From the NCBI GenBank assembly GCA_025175895.1, contig CM046004.1, forward strand, positions 620,001-684,000: 64,000 nucleotides of DNA, in the 5' to 3' direction. Source of the DNA: Wurfbainia villosa. Its lineage: Eukaryota > Streptophyta > Magnoliopsida > Zingiberales > Zingiberaceae. Both the position numbers and the translations under genes were made by a program. Below, in pieces: positions 1 to 15,100 of the stretch (positions are counted from its first letter, which is position 1; each line of letters starts with the position of its first letter). The notes under the pieces were generated by a model. It was not told the origin of the DNA. It did not search any database and saw only the letters and a list, made by a program, of their open reading frames with translations.

Positions 1-136
1 TGATCTTCTAGAAAACGATAGCTGAGCTTCTGAATTAGTTAGGAATAAAGGTAATCTATCCATTTTAATTTTATTTGGTGCATACTAATAATATAATATT
101 TATCCATCTCATCTACATATATACTATTATGCAAAG

Positions 137-3100
137 GTGTTGCTGGTGGAGCAGCTGCTGGAAAAACAGCTGTCTGCAATATGATAATTGAGCAGCTCCG
201 TGATCAAAGAGTTGTTGTTGTGAATCAGGTAGGGGTAGTTGTTATAATTTTGTTTGCCCTTTTGTTGTGGAGTTTTATAATTAGGAAATGTTTTCTTTGC
301 AGATTTAGTTGAACATTCAACATAGAACAACCTTTTTGATATGTGCTATGTGCTTGTATATTAGCAATATGAGTCCCCATTACAGGAATTGTCCTTTTAG
401 AGTCTTATTTAAACCTAGAAAACGTTATTTTTCTGTATTCTTGTGTCATTTCACCCGTCATGTAATACTGCACTACCAAACCAGCCTACAAGCTAGGCAT
501 ATTATTGTTTAAGGTTAACAAACTTAAAAAATTAGCAGTTTTTTTGTCCTTAGAACAAATTTCATTAAAAAGTTTCATCTGGTAGCTATATCATTTTGAT
601 TACAGTGGCACCTGTTCATATGAAGATTGTATTTGTTCCCTGTAGTTATTTAATACCATGTTTTTGTTTGTAAGATTTATATCTGCCATAGATTCTTTAT
701 TTGGAATGAAATGTTCCTCTTTTTTTTTTTTTGGAAAAAAGAGTTTAGTTCATATATATATATATATTGGATTTATACATAATTTTTATGGAGACTGATC
801 TTATGTGTGCATCATATGGCAGGAATCTTTTTATTATGATTTGACAGAAGAGGAGGTAAATCATGTATATGAATATAACTTTGACCATCCAGGTAATATG
901 ATTTTGTTGTTCATATGCAAATTTGGGTTCTTCAATGATGAGTTAATATATACCTTTTCAAATTTTTTTATTGTCTGTACACTGCATTACTTTTGCTATA
1001 AATAGTAAATCATAGAACAAATCTCTTTCCTAATATTTGGATAAAAAATCCCCATTCTTTCTTGTACATAGCCACCACAAGCGCACTCCTATAACTTCAT
1101 CTTCCCATAGTTGTGTAAAACCCCCTTTTGTAGGATTGCTCCCTAGCTACAACTCCCTTATCACTATTCAACCCTTTCTCTTAAGGGTGGCGATTTGAGT
1201 TGGTGGTTCATAAATGAGTGTATATCATTGAGGCTTGACTAGTTTAATTTCAACTAAATTTGTCTTGTTTGATAAGCGAGTCAAAATTTGACTCACACAA
1301 ATTGTCTATGATCAATTTATGACCCATTTAATTAAATATGTTAGATAGGTTTTAAATGGGTAATGTGACAAGAATTATAAATGTGTTGAATGCCATGACA
1401 TCTTTATACATGTTATTCATTAGCCTAAAAAAAATTATGACAGAGTTTCGAGGAAAATAATGTGAAGAATTCTAAGTAAGGTGTTAGCACAGTATATATT
1501 AAAAGAATTAAGGATATATATGAGGATATAATGACAAGAGTGAAGACTCCAAGAAGATTAATCGAAGTATTTCTCATAAAGATAAGATTGTATCAAAGAT
1601 CAACTTTAAATACATACTATTTTACATTAGTCATAAATGAACTCATTGAACATATCTAAAACACGTTGCTATGGTCCATACTGTTTGGAGTTGATATTGT
1701 TTTGGTTGATGAGACATGTAAAGGAGTTAATGATAAGCTTGAATCTTGGTGGGAAATTATGAAAATAAAAGGTTTTATGCTTAATAAAGAAAAGATATGA
1801 TATATAAAATTTAAATTTAGTAGTATTAAATATAACAAGGTAATTGTTAAGATAGGAGATGACAGTTATCTATAATTAAGAGCTTTAAATACTTAAGGTC
1901 TTTTTTTGCAAAAGAATGAAGAGGTTGATACAAATATTTTATACAGGATACAAACAAGATGATTAAAATAGAGGAGAGTGTTAAGCATTCTTTGTGATTA
2001 TAAGATACCTCTAAAACTTAAACAAAAGTTTTATGAAATAACAGTTAGACTTGCTATGTTATATGGAGTTAAATATTGGGCTATGAATCAAGCACATGAA
2101 CAATTGAAGAGAGTTGCTGAGTTGTGATGAGAATATTAAGATGGATGTATGGTCATATGAGGATAAACATGATAAAAAAATGAGAATATTAGAGAGTTAG
2201 GATCACACCTACTAAGAGAAAACTTTGAGAGATATGTTTAAGATGATATGAACATATTCTTAGGTGAAAAATAAATGCCTCAATTAGGTGATGTGAGATT
2301 ACGATAAATACACACATTAATCGAGGAAAAGAAAGACAAAGAAGATTTAGTTAGCAACGATAAAAGAGCATAAAATTATTTAAATATAGATAAGAATATA
2401 TTAGGGGATCGAGACTAATAACACAGGAGGATTCATATAGTTAATCTCACTTAGTGGGATAAAGATTTGGTTGTTATTATTATATACATTACTAACTAAT
2501 TGAATGTTAATATATTTATAAATGGGTTCATCAACCTAAAATAGACCCGTATATTTGTGGGCCAATCCATTTGTAACACAAACATGATTACCTAGAATCC
2601 AATATGCAAAATTATGGGTTGGTGGTTGGGTACTATTGTGTAAAAAGATTATATCAACTTTTGCCACTTCTACCCTTATTATCTCAAAATTCTAATTTTT
2701 TTCTTGTGCAATCACGCCCTTAATCATGAAGTTTTGACATTTGGGTAAAAGCCTATGTTAGTATTATAGTTGCAATGAATTATGTCGACAAGTCAAGAGT
2801 GACCAAATGCTTGAAAAATTGAAGTTCTTGCAAGTCAAGTTTAACCGGATACATGGAAGAAAGACCCAAATATAAGGCTTCTTGGCATGTAAAGTCTGGC
2901 GGAGGATGTTCTTGGCATATAACCACAAGTGAAGCTGAGAGTTGAGTGCATGTGTAAGATGTTTTACCCATGGAACTAGATTTAGGAAAGGACGAGACCT
3001 TAGAAGTGGTTTGAGTCGATAATCCAGTTGATTGAATGTAGCTTTTAGTCTATTGAGACTTGAATCGACTAGTCAATCAACTTAAGTAAATTGAAAAGGG

Positions 3101-6100
3101 AACAAATCAACAAAATATTTCTGGTCATCTCTATTTGGAGGAAGTCAACTACTTCGTCTACGTAGATGTAAAACAATCGACTTAATTGCCATCTCACCAT
3201 TGGTTGATTGTTCTTGCAGGAACAATTATTTTGTTACTGTTACAATAGAATAGTTATTCTGGTACAATACTTTCTGGTCTAGAAGTTTCAGTAATATGTG
3301 AGTGATGACAGATTTAGTTGACTAAGGCTACCACTAAAGCTAGCATGATCATGACTATAATCAATTGGGAGATCAGATATTCATGATCGGAAAATAGAAT
3401 GTTGCCTTGTTAATAGGCTATAAATATGGGACAAAGTATCAACAAAAAGTCTATTGAAAAATGTTTATACTCTCTCTTTTTGTCTCACCAATCTTGTGAT
3501 TTTACCTTTTCTATTTTTGTTTTTATTCTTTGTGCCAAGTGTTCTTTTGTAAGAGGAAATTGTAAGAAGTATCTTCACCTCCGGAAGGTGTCCAAAAAGA
3601 AGAAAATATAGTGGTTTTCAATTAGTGACTCTCCAAAGAGTCAGATCGTAGAGTAGATGTCAGGGTTCCACGCCACATAAAGGTTTCTGTCTTAACATTG
3701 TTCTTTATCTTGTTTGTGCTTTATTTTTTGTATATTGCTTCTTTTGGCTAGGTACTAATCATAATCGTAGACAAACAAGCGATACATCATTCAACTTCCC
3801 CTTCTCTAGCTTCATCTATCGATCCAACAATTTCTGACTACAACTACAATAGACAACCCCTCCCTTCTTCATCTCCTTTTGAATTGAAGATCTCAATCTT
3901 AGATCTTGGTTCGTAAATTATTTTTTATGTTCCCTACGGTGATGCTTATTTAAACTACAATTGTTCACCCTCCTTGTCCACTTATTTCCTTGTTACCATT
4001 GTCAATACTAATCCAACTTGAGTGACCTGGGTAAGTATTGAATCTACTGGTTTTCAAGACAATAATTTTGGGTTTACACAGATATTTTTAATTTAAAACA
4101 TGATTATCAATTAGTACATGATTATGTCACTGCTTTGTGAAAAGTTGGATGAATTTGCTATATATCAACCTCCATGGATCTCATAGTTATATAGAGTCAA
4201 TAAAAAATATTTCAATTAATCAATTTTCTCTTGCCTTACAATTCCTAATATGTCGTTCATCACACTTGCCTTATTAAGTTCTTTATGTTACCCATGCACT
4301 TTCAATTGTCACCTCCTCGTCTCCATTTGAAGTTATAGCTCATGTTGTTTGACAACATGGAGTATGAGGATGCAGTTGGGAACATAGATATAACTCAAAC
4401 TCTACATGTGTTCATTGTAGTTGCATCAACTACCCATCTAATCATTGCTTGGACCATCTACTACATAGGTCACTATGTAAACTAGTTGGACCATCTAGTA
4501 CATAGGTGACTATGTAAACTAGTGTCACATCATAATCCTTTGACTCTTCTCAAATATCCAGGATAGTTGCTATCAATTCATGAAATATGAATATTTTCAA
4601 GCATTAGACTGTTCCTACTTTCATTTTTGGTATTACTCCAATGACAAAATCCAAGGCTCTAGCATGTGTTCTCATAAGACTATTGTGTCTTCTAATATGG
4701 CAGATATTTGGAATTATTTTTACTCTTCTTTTATGGTCGATACTTTTCATTCATAGTACATGATTCCATTGCTAACAGTTCTTACATTCCTATCAAAGGA
4801 CAAAGTTCTTTACATACACTTAAATTGTTCTCAGATAAAGTTGTGTTTATTTTTTCTTGTCTTCCACACATTGTATATTTGAGGATCTGTGCAAACAAAG
4901 ACAACACGTGATGGTGGTCATTAATCCAGTAAGTTTACTACCTAGGCATTCAATCTTTCTCTAGTGCTCTTACCACCACTAGTATCACTCCTTATCAGTG
5001 TCATTGTCATTTAAGGAGTTTGTCACTTCATTGACCAAGTTCTAGCATGATGGATGTGAACTTTGCAAGAATCATAATATGTTGTTTCCTTCAAATAGTT
5101 ATAACTACAATTTTTCTCCACTAGTCTAGTTCACTCTAGTATTTGGGTCCCAGTTCTTAAAAAGCCTATGCATGTTTTCATTATTTTTTAACATTTATCG
5201 ATAACTACTCTTCTATAACATATGTTTAATTATTGAAAATTTGTTTGTAAGTCATTGATGTATTTAACAATTTTAGTTCTCAAATAAAGACCTAATTGTC
5301 TACTTTTATCAAATTTGTACTCATTGATAAGCACTTAAGCCCATAAAGTTTGTCTTTGCTCTTTTCAATACTTCAGAAATATAATCCAACGAAACACCTA
5401 TTCTTTTACCTTTGAGCAGAATTATGTTGCTCAATGCAAAAACCACATTCAATTTGCGCACATATACTATGATGTTTCATATGTGTATATACAATAAACA
5501 ATATTATGGAATGTGTTTGCATCTCATGCTATCTTTCACATTTTTTCCTTTCGTATTCATGGTAACATTTCATTCTTATGTCTTTATCTTCACAAATCAA
5601 CTTTTCCTTACCATTTAGAGATCTTGGTTGTCTATACTTTTCTGCTGCTCTTAGACCTGAATATGACAAACTTGGTCCCAAGCCAATCACTGTATCTTGT
5701 TTGAGTACTCTCACACATGAAAAGGATGTTTGTCCTATGATCCCACATCACTTTATGCCAATATTTCTGTCAATGTCAAATTCCATAGACTATCCTCTAA
5801 TGTCAATCCTTCTTCCTCCATCTGGCATTGTTTTATCTATTGTTCCCATGGAAGAAGGCTTACTTCCACTACACATCATATTATCAACTTTGGGTCTAAA
5901 AAGTTAAGCCCATCCTTTCATGGGTTTGCCTTGTCTTTGTAAACTATGAGGATCCCCAAGTTGCACTCGGAGATTCCTATAGAAACAAACAACAATTGAG
6001 GAGTTCTAAGCCATATACTCACGAGGAATATGAGAACTTGTACTTTCACCTCATGGATTGCAATTATTTTTTTTTTCTGAAGTTCCCACTAATGCAAAAT

Positions 6101-9100
6101 CTCAGAGAAGGGTCACACAACATTAGGTTTTTTATACGCAATCTTATTTTATATTGCAAGAGATTATATTTGCGACTTGAATCCGTTACCATATGGTCAC
6201 ACGACAATTACTTTACTATTGCGCTAGTCTCCCTTCCTTAGGCCCAATCACTGTATATAAGGTAAGATTGACTAACAAAAGGATGCACTCGAATATATGG
6301 TGTCGATTACATTGGGGCATTGCTTATCAAAATCAGTTTAGGATCTTTCTGCCCTAATAATAAATCGAAATCAATATTATTTTAGCTAGATGCCAAAAAT
6401 GCTTTCTGTAGCAATTTATTTTAAAAAAATTATTAAGTAATCTTTGCATTATTTTGCTTAGGAGGATACTGGGATATGTAAACTCAAAAGATATCTATAA
6501 TTTCAATCAAAATCCATGGATTGACGTTCTATAACAAACCCAAGGTGCTCCATACTGGGCAATCCCTTGGGGTAGTGATTTTAGTATTTTATGTTGACGA
6601 TGTTCTTGTAACATTGAATGATATAAAAGGGATTACAAAAATTAGAAGAATTCGGAAATCAAATTGGATATTAAAGATTTTAGAAGTTTATGTTATTTTT
6701 TAGAGTAGAAATTGCCTGTAACTCTTTAGGAATATTTCTATCTCAGAGAAAATATGAAACTTCTTGCAAGAAGTTGATCTACTTGGATACAAACTTGCAG
6801 GAACTCCAGTTATTCCAAGTCATGATCTGTGGATAGAAAATGATGATTCTTAAAGTTGTTTTGTTATGGAAGTGTCATAGCATATTTAATTTGAAGCTTA
6901 TTTGTTTGCGCTTCTACTTCTAGCCATAGACTTAATCTGTGAGTCCTTGATCTCCTAACTCTTCTTATTCAGCACCATTGAATTTGCAGGAATGTTCGAG
7001 CATGTGGTTCTTGAATTGAACAGTTTTCTCAACCGTATAGGAGAAAACCTAGGTTCTGATTCCCTTATCTAGTCAGTACTTCAAACATCATTAATGAGTC
7101 AAGGGAACCATGAATTCAACATCTCCTCCTATTTACCTTTTGCCTCTGTGCCTCCAAGCTAGCATCTTTCTATAGACAGTGTTGATTTATAATGGTTGAA
7201 AAATGTAATGAGAAGAAAGTCTGGGAGCTTTTCTAGCTAGCCTGAATTTGTGTTTGCAAAATTGTCTGGAGGAGGGTCAAGTTAATGGGACTTTGTCTGG
7301 GTCGAATGGAATTGTTGGTTTAATTCGTCTAAGAACTACTTGGAATTTGTTTGAGTTATGTTGTCTGCTTGGTTGAATTAGCTGAACTTCTTGAGTTCAG
7401 TTTGGATGGGTTGAGATGGTCTAAAAGAAGATTGGTCTGCACGAGCTGAGTGGGTTAAGAGTGATTTTGGCTACTGGTATTAAGTTGGTTTTGATATGAA
7501 GTAGAGCTAAATGGTTCTTGGAGCTGAATGGGTTGATGTGAATTAAGCTTTGTTGCAGTAGAGGTGGTGTCAAAAATATCCAAGGTGGTGAGAATCTTGT
7601 TGCCTCGTGCTCTGTTAAAAACTTCAGTTCTTCCAAAAAATAGTCCCCCTCTAGGTTGCCTCGATTTGCCTTTTATAGGCCTTAATGCTAGTGTAGTGGG
7701 CAATTTCCATGTGCTGAAGCCCCATTGGCGAGTCATCTTCTCTTTATAACAGTTTTAACTATCAACTGTGCATTACCTGAACACGTGCCAGGCTTTTAAT
7801 AGCTTAGCTTAGTGCACGTGGATTTATCCTCGTTCCATTGTGAACTATCTCAAATTTCACATGTCACTTTCCAAACATTCCTGATTAATGGGTAATTTTT
7901 CCATACTCACCCTTCAATTCCATATTTGTCACCTTTTGACAAATATGTTAACTAAAATCAGGTATATTAATATGTCAATATTTTCCAAATTCAAATATAA
8001 CTTTAATTTGCTAAGATAAAACCTGGGATTTTTTTTAAAATTAATTTATTTCTTCATTATCAGTGCATTAAATTTGCCACATGCGATCAAATAAGGGCTG
8101 ATTTGTGATTTGGAACTGGAGGGGAGACATAGTACCCAAACTCAAAAGACTACATATAATTTATCTTTTTTTTTCTTTAAAAATATATTCTTCCAAAAAT
8201 ATGGTGTCCCAAAAGGATTTTTGAATACCCACACTTTGTATGACTAATGATAATCTGTTAATACAGCCTTTTCAGACGGTTACACACACATAAATGTGGT
8301 AGGCTCTGTCATGGTTTTTTTCATCCTTGAATATTTTCTCTTTATGAGTGAAATGGATCTTTATAATTAGATTCTCATGTTATCCTTATATAGTCACTTT
8401 TGTTGATATAGATGCATTTGACACTGAACACTTGTTTTCCTGTATGGAGAAGTTGAGGCATGGGCTTGCAGTTGATATCCCAAACTATGATTTTATAACT
8501 CATAAGAGAAAATTGCCACCAAGAAAGGTATATCAATCATATTATAAGCATGATAAAGTTTGATTTTTTTTCCAACAATAACACATACTTGTGGCTGGAA
8601 GGAACACATTTGGGTCTATGATTTCTCCACATGTCAAGTTATAAATCTTTCGGTGCTTGACAGTAGATCCTTGATTACTTCAAAAAACAAGTTATTTCTC
8701 TTGATTGTAACTGAGAAAATTCTGTGAAGGGCCTGCAGGCTTTAATTTGAAATGTCAATTCTTTTGCTTCTGAAAAGCAGAAAAAGATATTTTCATATCT
8801 TTTAATTTAACCAGTCTGACAATTAAATATTTTTCTTGTATACATATCTGCTATATTGAAAGTGTTAAAATCCAGAAACTGTTCCATAGAATGGCAGTTT
8901 TGTTTTCCTTGTGTTCCATGCGAAAAGTTACTCTAGTTGAAACAGTCTATGAAACTATTCCTTTGCAGGTAAATCCTTCAGACGTAATAATTCTGGAAGG
9001 GATTTTAGTATTCCATGATTCACGAGTTCGTGAAATGATGAATATGAAGATTTTTGTTGATACAGGTTATTTTCTTTCTCCTTTAAGAAGATTATATGCA

Positions 9101-12100
9101 CTGCATTTTCTGTCATGATTTCATTGCAAATAGACTCTTCTCTATGACCACACTGTTCTTAGCCATGTGAAATATCTTTCATGCAGATGCTGATGTACGG
9201 TTGGCTAGGAGGATAAGGCGTGATACTGTTGAGAAAGGTAGAGATCTCAAGACAGTACTCGATCAGGTTGGATTTCTATTTATGCTAAACATTCTAGGTT
9301 ATGAACAGGACCACATTCCGATGTCTGGCAGATTAATTTAGAGAAATAAAATTATATGCTCTTGATAAAAGAGAAGAAACATAATACTCATATATGGGCA
9401 ATAGGTCTGTGACATAACACAGTTAACTAAACTATTAGTTCTAGTACAATGTGTGACACTCCGACTCTCTTGTTACACAGAATAATAGAAAAGAAAATAA
9501 AACTCAGACGCTCAGGACAAAGAGGTCTTTGGAAGAGGGAATAAGATATCTTTTTAAGCTACAATTTATGGAGAGCAATGAAAGTGTTGTAGATGTTTGA
9601 GATATTTGTATCAGGAAGGTTATTAATGTAGCAGGCTAAGTTCTGCAGTAGTATTTCAAAATTAGGGTTATATGCAGAATCCTATAGATGCCCATTAACC
9701 TATGTAATGGATATCCGATTAACATGTGCAATATAATATTGTTCCACTTTTCCTGCTTTCTAAATGGCATTAAAGCTCCCTTTCTAAGATTAAGATTTTC
9801 CAAGAGGTAACCTCCCCTGATCTCCCATTCTCTCTCCTTTCTTTGTCTTGTTCCCAGTGTCCGCTGCCTACACTCTTAGTAGGGAAGTCTTAGTTGCACC
9901 ATGAGAACTGCTATCTCATGACTGTTGCATGCCTACCCCATTCACTTGTGTTCGAGTAGCCATCTAGTGAGTGGTGAATAGTGCTTCCACGTTTGCTACA
10001 GGCACCAACCTACTAAAGCTTGATCACCAGCAGCTATTGGGTTGTCGCCTTCCATGAAGTATGTCCTACATGGAGATGGCTGATAGAGGAATGGAGCTCT
10101 ACTATCTCACTACATCGAATGACATGCCAATGTTGCTGGCTCCATTGCCTAATGATATAAATTCCATTCTCTTTATAGGCTGACCATTGCTGTTCTGCTC
10201 TTCGCATCCTCTTGCAAGCCATGCTACTCGGTTGACCTTTGTGTTCAACTTGTTGGTCTTCCTTGTGAGTTCTCAATCCATGAGACCACTCATGAGTTTG
10301 CTTCCATGGGACTCCCTTTTATCAGCCTCTAGAGCACCACAAACGTTTTGGAGGCACCAACAAAGAGTTCTTGAAGGGGAAGGATGAGCACAAAAGGAGG
10401 TGAGAATGGTGGGAGAGGGGAGACTAATCATGTCACTTTAAATCTGTGGTCTCATCTTGGGGATTATATAAGAATAAAATGCCAGCTAGTGTTTGCTTTG
10501 ATACCATGGATGAGGGGTATAATTATATTATATTATTCAAAGAAAATGAAGAGACTCACCTAGACTTTTTGCCAATGGATTAAATTATTAACTCTAGTAT
10601 GAAAAACAGCCAATATGGGGACTAAATTATTAACTCTAATGCCCATATATAGCTATTAACTGTAAATTTACAAAATCTGTTAGAAAGCCAAGTTCCACTA
10701 CAAAGCTTCTCTTTCCAATTTTATTTTTCAACTGTAAACACACAAAGCTTCTCTTTCCTTTGATCGGTCATATATTAACAATTATTACCATTCTTCACAA
10801 TTTGTTAATGCAGTACTCAAAATTTGTCAAACCAGCTTTTGATGACTTCATACTCCCAACAAAGAAATATACCGACATCATCATTCCCCGTGGTGGAGAC
10901 AATCATGTTGCGATTGACTTGATTGTGCAACATATCCAAACAAAACTTGGCCAGCATAATCTCTGTAAAATATATCCAAATCTTTCTGTGATACAATCAA
11001 CTTTCCAGGTAATGATTATGAAAACTAGTGTTTCTTTTAGGCAGGATCATCAAACTGTGGCCCAATTTCTAGGATTTTTACATGTCTGATTTTCAAATAT
11101 AGCCCTTCCGTAAACATTTTGCAGATCCGTGGAATGCATACACTCATACGAGATGCGAAAACAACAACACACGACTTCATATTTTATTCAGATCGACTGA
11201 TTCGCTTGGTAATTAAACTATTATCCAACGGTAGTGATGTTCCTTGTGATAACTTAATTTTCTTTGCATATTTTGTCGTTATGATAGGTTGTTGAGCATG
11301 GACTAGGTCATCTTCCGTTTAAAGAAAAGCAAGTTATAACACCCACAGGTGCTGCTTTCTTCCACTGTCCTGTGTTAGTAAAGCAAATCTTCTAGTTTGA
11401 ATCTCAATGTTCTCATTAATTCATGTAGAATACCACAGTTTTTAATAATATATTGTATGGACACTTTTTGACCTTGTTGCCTCAGTTTTTAGTAATATAT
11501 TCAGAAACTTGTACTGAAAAAAGCACCCTAAAATGCAAGTTCAATTTATCCCTTCACTCATTTGTTGTATTCTCAAGTGACTGAGATCTTCATGCCTATC
11601 TTCGTTGCCTAATCACTCACTTATAGTAAGTCAACCAATCAAACGAAGATAAATTGCAAAAGTAATTTGATGTTTCCTTCAAGCAATCAACTTTATATGT
11701 TGCAAAGCAAAACACGTAGCAAGGTAGTTAAATAGGAGAGAGCAACAAGAGCACATTATCCAAAATTGGTCATTAGATGTCGTAATACTTAGGATCTTTG
11801 TGTTAATCCCCATAACATAATAATATATATAAATAGATGGGACTGCTGAGGATAATCAACCTATTCTTCCTCTTGTACATGTTATTAGAGCACAAATCCT
11901 AATCAACTATCTTTCCCACACTTGGAATCCTTTTTATAGCTGCATGAACAAGGGCAATGTGCATGGGAGCTTGATTATGACAATATAACTTCAACAGCTT
12001 AGTAGGAAGACATTACAACTTAGTCATCAATCATTTGAGCTGGATTAGCTTACATGGCACATTAGTCATAGCTCTTTTTTGTGTATCTGCTCTAAACTTA

Positions 12101-15100
12101 GTCACTATAGTTTTCTTCTTGCTCTTCCAAGATATCAAATTCCTTAAAGGACACAATAATTCGATATGAATGGCTTGTGGGAGAACATGCCTACACAATA
12201 TCTACATATCCTATAATTTGAAGATGGCCATAGCCATAATATAACTCTTTTTTGGAGCATTCTTTATGCATTGCATAATTCTTAAAGCTATCTTCTAATA
12301 ATCATGACATTGATTCTAAGGATTTTGACGGATCACACTCATAGAAAATGAGATGTGGATGGTGATAGTAAGGTTGTTTAATTTTTCAATCGTTCTCAGA
12401 TACCTGTTCAGATTAGATAATAATTTTTTTGTCTTAAAATCAATGCACAGTGCAACAACTCACTCTAAGAATTCCAAATCTGCTAAAAGAATTACACCAC
12501 TATCAGTGTAATGCCCACTAGCTATTAATCACAAATTGACGTGCATTGTTCGACCTATCCTCTATGTTTGGATTCTTACACTCATTCTGCTATAGAGAAT
12601 GGTGACTTTATGCCTCCTATAGGTGCATGAGTATCTAAGGTAGCTAGATTGTGTTGCATCGAACACTCATGCTTGTTGACATGGCCAACAAACGGTCAAG
12701 GCCACAAAAATCACTATAACTATTAACATGGTCTATAAGTTACCCATTGGCCATAGGTTTGAGCCACAATAGCATCATCATCTACTAAAAACATCATCTC
12801 TAATAGCCATCATCTATCAAAATGGATTATATAGTAATGATTCATCATCTGCAAGATCTATTGTTGTTGGTTATGTTCTATAACCACTATGCCCTAAATT
12901 CCTAACCTACAATAATGATGCTAACTATATGTCCTATACAGACACTAAAAAAATAAATAATTTCCATTTTTTCTTTGCTTTGCTATTTTTTAAAATTTCA
13001 TTCTTTTGCTATAAATTTCATGATGCATTTCTACAGCTTTGCAATCTACAGGGTCTGTTTATACAGGTGTAGAGTTCTGTAAAAGATTATGTGGAATTTC
13101 CATCATCAGAAGGTATTGTTTCTCTTTCTAAAATAAATTCTACGATAAATGAAGATTTTATGATGAAGATATCAAATTGTCTTTTACGGAAGAAGTATTT
13201 GAAAAAAGATTGCGTGGCCAATCTTGATTTTTTATAATCACATACTGATTCTTTTACTTTTTTGCATGTTCATAGTACTAGGCAACAATTGTCACACTCC
13301 AATTATCAATATACATATAACGCCACCATCAGTGCACTATCATACCTCTCATCCAAACTTATACATCAAGAATCTTTCTAATTGATAATCTACATGGGAA
13401 ATTTTATGATAGCTTGTCCAATCCACCACTACTATTTCTAAGGATATGTTATGAACCAAACCTCACTCAATCTATTAAACAACCTCCTCTAACAATTTCA
13501 CATGATTCAAAGGGGAGGGAAGGAGTATCTACATTGTGATTTATCAATAAAACACTAAATACTTCTCTGCAGAGGAAGAACTCCTTGCTGCTACAAATGG
13601 TCCACAAGAAAACATAATACTAAACGGAAGAATCCCTAAATTTTCAGCAGTATCTCCAATTATACAAAATGTCAGAAAGTCCCCAAAATTTTAACAACAC
13701 ACTAAACTTGCTCGATCACTGCACAAGGAAAAGCATAACTGCTGTTTATGCTTCAAGAGGAGAGGACTAAGGGCCTGCTGTCATTTTATTACTGCACAAC
13801 GAGGAAAAGGGGGCTGCTGCTGTTCACTCTCTGAGTGAAAGGGGGAAGCTAAGGTGCTCAAAGGAGGGGTAAAAGCAAGCAGGTTCAGTTTCTGCTGCAC
13901 ACATGGTACTTGGAGTAGTTGAACCAGCTGGCTACAAGTGATGCGGCTATGGCCATGGTGAACATTGGAGGTACAGGTGTGTACAGCTACTACTATGATG
14001 ACAATGACACGATTGCTATTTTGACTGCTATAATAGAGACAACTGCATGGTGGCTGATGACAAAGGCCGTGATTAGGTAAAAAACAGCATTGGGGTGCGT
14101 GACTCTAGCCGGCTGCTGTGACTGAGGTGGACAACTAGGCTTATCTACTTTAAACAACTTGAACTAAATCTGTTAAATTTCAGTTCTGCCAGAATTCAAC
14201 CAAAACAAGCCTGAATAGTTTGATTTGGGCCCAAAACATATCCAGAATAAAATCCACCTAGTAAAAAACCCTCAAATGATCAATCTAACACCTTCCTAAA
14301 TTGGATCAAATCTCTCAAAATCAGCATGAATACTAGTTGGTTAATCCATCTACCAAATAACTCTGTAATCTCGTATTAGGCATAATAAAATTTTGATACG
14401 TAATAGCAGTCTTCAGCTCCCTTCATTAGGTGTATTCAGTGAATCCCTGACACTTTCATTTTTCTTAATATTCTAGAACTTGTTATCTTCGACATTTTCC
14501 ATGCTCGTTGCATCTCTCTGTCACTTGTCTAAGTTCTTAAAGTTATGTTGATTGGATTTTGTAATAGTGGTGAAAGCATGGAGAATGCTCTGCGGGCATG
14601 TTGTAAAAGCATCAAGATTGGGAAGATCCTTATACATAGGGAAGGTGATAATGGCCAACAGGTTTGGAAAAATACTTATCATGAATATGTTCAAATATGT
14701 TCTGAATGTTGCTCTAACAATGAGTCATCCTCCCAGTTAGTTTATCACAATCTCCCGATGGACATTGCTGATAGAAATGTATTACTTTTGGATCCCATAC
14801 TAGGCACAGGTTGGTTCAACAAAAGGAAACATTTGTTTTTAGCAAATTTCAATAGAATGTTCATTTTATGTCTCCAACTGGGAAATTTCTTGGTAAACAT
14901 TCCTTATAGTAGCTAGCTTCCAGTTATATCCAAAAGACTGTTAATTGAAGGCACCTGTGTTTCATCGTCTGATTAATCTTTCACTGTGATAGGTAAACTG
15001 TGTCGATTCTTTTTCTGTGAGCTGTATTGTCATCCCAAAATTTCCAGATGTTTATGTTTATTATGTTTATTGAATTGTATATATGTAGCGACCTGGAAGT

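Noticed and set aside
5529..5942. Overlapping ORFs proposed as small genes
   Set aside because: They are fragments of the copia integrase region in shifted frames.
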